Below are positions 61,661-64,000 of a DNA stretch of 64,000 bases, one piece after another. The stretch's first letter is position 1, and each line of letters opens with the position of its first letter. The notes under the pieces are model-generated. The model was not told the origin of the DNA. It made no database searches and was given only the letters and a program-made list of their open reading frames with translations. The translations under genes and the position numbers were made by a program. The DNA comes from Ophiura sarsii (lineage: Eukaryota; Echinodermata; Ophiuroidea; Amphilepidida; Ophiuridae): assembly GCA_035610835.1 (NCBI GenBank), contig CM069455.1, positions 15,373,266 to 15,437,265 on the forward strand, given 5' to 3'.

Positions 61661-62617
61661 TAAATATATGATTAAGTAATACAGATATTTGGTTAAGTAA
61701 TACAAATATGTGAATTAGTAATACAAATATGTGATTAAGAAATACCGATATGTAAATAAGTAATACAAATATATGATTAAGTAATACAAATATGATTAAG
61801 TTATGCAAAAATGTGATTAAGTAATACAGATAATGTGATTAAGTAATATACAGATATGTGGCTGAGTTATACATAAATGTGGTTTAGTAATACAGATATG
61901 TCATGAGGTAATGCAAATATGTGATTAAGTAATGCAGATATGTGAATAAGTGATACAAATATGTGAGTAAGTAATACAAATATTTGATTAAGTAATGCAA
62001 ATATGTGGCAGATAGTTATTTAATAATACACATATGTTAATAAGTAATACAGATATGCGATTAAGTAATACAGATATGTTATTTAGTAATACAGATATAT
62101 GATTAAGTAATACAAATATGTGATTAAGTTCAAAAATGTGAATAAATAATACAGATTTGTGATTAAGTAATGCAGATATGTGACTGAGTAATACATAAAT
62201 GTGATAAAGTAATATAGATATGTCATTAGGTAATGCAAATATGTGATTAAGTAATACAGATATGTGAATTAGTAATACCAATATGTGATTAAGAAATACA
62301 GATATGTGAATAAGTAATACAAATATGTGATTAAGTAATACAAATATGTGATTAAGTAATACAAATATGTGATTAAGTAATACAAATATGTGATTAAGTA
62401 ATACAAATATATGATTAAATTATGCAAAAATGTGATTAAGTAATACAGATTATGTGATTAAGTAATACAGATATGTGACTGAGTAATACATACAAATAAT
62501 TTATGTGATTAAGTAATAGAGATATATGATTAAGTAATACAGATATGTGGTTAAGTAATACAGATATGTGAATTAGTAATACAAATATGTGATTAAGTAA
62601 TACAATTATGTGATTAA

Positions 62618-63262
62618 GGGGGGATTCACGTGCTAAATGGCACATATATGATCTAAATTTTGAGTATCAAATATACGTGCAAACCTATGACAACCATATA
62701 TCACCGTAACGGGCATGTTGCGGAGAATTCAAAAATTTCATTTTTTTTGACATAGTTGCTATGGTAACCAAGCAAGGCTGTGATTGGTCGAAACTAAGAA
62801 CAAGCCTAACTCAATAATGGAACATCCATTTACATCCATAATTGACACATATGATCAGCAATGAATTCCGCATGGCAGTATGTCTTCCGATTTTTTGATT
62901 TGTTGTCCAAATTTGAATAATGCTCCAAAATGTGCTGATTGGCCGGTTTTTCGGTTGCCATGGCAACCGGAAGTTCAAATTAAAAAATCCGAAAACATGG
63001 CGCCATGCGGAATTCATTGGTGATCATGTGTGTCAATTTTTGATATTAATGGATGTTTCATTATTGAGTTAGGCTTGTTCTTAGTTTCGACCAATCAGAG
63101 GCCTTGCTTGATTACCATAGCAACTATGTAAAAAAAAATGAAATTTTTGAATTTTCCGCAACATGCCCGTTACGGTGATATATGGTTGTCATAGGTTTGC
63201 ACGTATATTTGATACTCAAAATTGAGATCATAAATGTGCCATTTAGCACGTGAATCCCCCCC
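62618..63262. mobile_element. 645-bp element with ~260-bp inverted arms
   Basis: The ends GGGGGGATTCACGTGCTAAA and its complement abut TTAA (62614-62617 and 63263-63266). The arms pair through ACGGGCATGTTGCGGA, GTTGCTATGGTAACC and CTAACTCAATAATGGA up to CCGCATGGC near 62875 and GCCATGCGG near 63002. The centre is about 120 bp. It enters satellite on the left; on the right 63267-63430 is non-satellite, so the target duplication is less certain than for its neighbours. Confidence 0.8.
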
Positions 63263-64000
63263 TTAAGAGAGACAGATTTTCTGAATGGGTGATAAATCGT
63301 TGTTATACTAATCGTTATATTATCAATGTTATTGTATATTAATGTATTACATGTACGTTACTATAATTACTATGATTTTATTAATTGTAAATCATGCCAA
63401 TCATGGCAATATTTTGTGTGTTTGGGCCGACAAACATGTTATTAACTAATGTAAAAATGTCATGGAGTTATTAATCAAAACAAATAACTTATGTGATTAA
63501 GTAATACAGATATATGATTAAAAAATACAGTTATGTGAATAAGTAATACAGATATGTTATTAAGTAATGCAAATATGTGACGAAGTAATACAGATATATC
63601 ATTAAGTAATGCAAATATATAATTAAGTAATACAGACATGTGAATAAGTAATACAAATATTTGATTAAATAATACAGATATGTGATTAAGTAATACAGAT
63701 TTGTGGTTAAGTAATACAAACTTGTGATTAAGTAATACAGATAGTGTCATTAAGTAATACAGATATGTGATTGAGTAATACAGATATGTGATTGAGTAAT
63801 ACAGATATGTGATTAACTAATACAAACTTGTGATTAAGTAATACAGATAGTGTGATTAAGTAATACAGATATGTGATTAATTATTGCAAATATGTGATGA
63901 AGTAATACAGATATATCATTAAATAATACAGATATGTGATTAAGTAATACAGATATGTGATTAATTATTGCAAACATGTGATTAAGTTATACAGATATGT

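Larger units (their letters stand above)
55375..64000. repeat. 21-bp satellite array running off the window end
   Basis: The unit is 21 bp with core GATTAAGTAATACAGATATG plus one T; a common variant has CAAATATG. It fills most of 55375-60116, 61665-62617 and 63475-64000, with insertions between. A length of 21 is 7 codons and the minus strand lacks stops in two frames, which explains open frames reading as ITYLYYL or NHISVLL repeats. The unit contains TTAA and is AT-rich. Diverged units mix with local clusters of one variant, suggesting unequal exchange. Confidence 0.96.

Noticed and set aside
55319..63750. Many minus-strand open frames of 60-140 codons with Tyr/Leu or His/Ile/Val/Leu repeats
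   Set aside because: They come from a 21-bp tandem unit without stops in two frames. Both frames are open at once, starts are arbitrary, and the composition is purely that of the repeat.
55375..64000. CRISPR array
   Set aside because: The units are contiguous 21-mers with no distinct spacers, and the DNA is eukaryotic.

Overview
The window reads as AT-rich, mostly non-coding nuclear DNA from an animal. The only intact protein gene I can support is an intronless class III POU-homeobox gene on the minus strand (34255-35808). The rest holds LINE fragments, many small inverted-repeat DNA transposons, microsatellites and a large satellite array. Enrichment of the palindrome TAGGCCTA, long poly-G/poly-C runs and the mobile-element mix make me think of a marine invertebrate, perhaps an invertebrate deuterostome (echinoderm, hemichordate or similar). 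The species assignment is inference only.

Layout. 1-3.9 kb: the 3' end of a LINE split by a small foldback element, a TA-flanked inverted-repeat element, G-tracts and a 43-bp tandem repeat. 4-12 kb: largely featureless AT-rich DNA with one copy of a 240-bp dispersed repeat. 12-19.4 kb: a GAC/GAT minisatellite, a TTAA-flanked MITE, a telomere-like TTAGGG tract held between inverted repeats, a C-rich minisatellite, a hAT-like element, and a 1.6-kb inverted repeat with a second palindromic element nested in its tandem subrepeats. 19-32 kb: GGCGA-type inverted-repeat elements, a second LINE copy split by a 163-bp transposon, and simple repeats. 32-39 kb: the POU gene. About 2.3 kb upstream of it, in opposite orientation, lies a broken partial copy of its own 3' end. 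39-55 kb: a 385-bp pentanucleotide microsatellite and a dense set of inverted-repeat elements, including one with about 22 GATC motifs packed into its two ends, plus a tRNA-like sequence. 55.4 kb to the end: a satellite of a 21-bp unit with a perfect-looking 1,175-bp higher-order duplication. It is interrupted by several insertions, at least two of which sit exactly at TTAA sites that the satellite itself supplies.

The POU protein would be a DNA-binding transcription factor, and no partner or pathway genes are present. The biology worth following is the relation between satellite, TTAA-specific MITEs and Pol III-like cargo, and the inverted partial copy of the POU gene. The many long open frames in 55-64 kb are artefacts of a 21-bp (7-codon) repeat lacking stops, not proteins.
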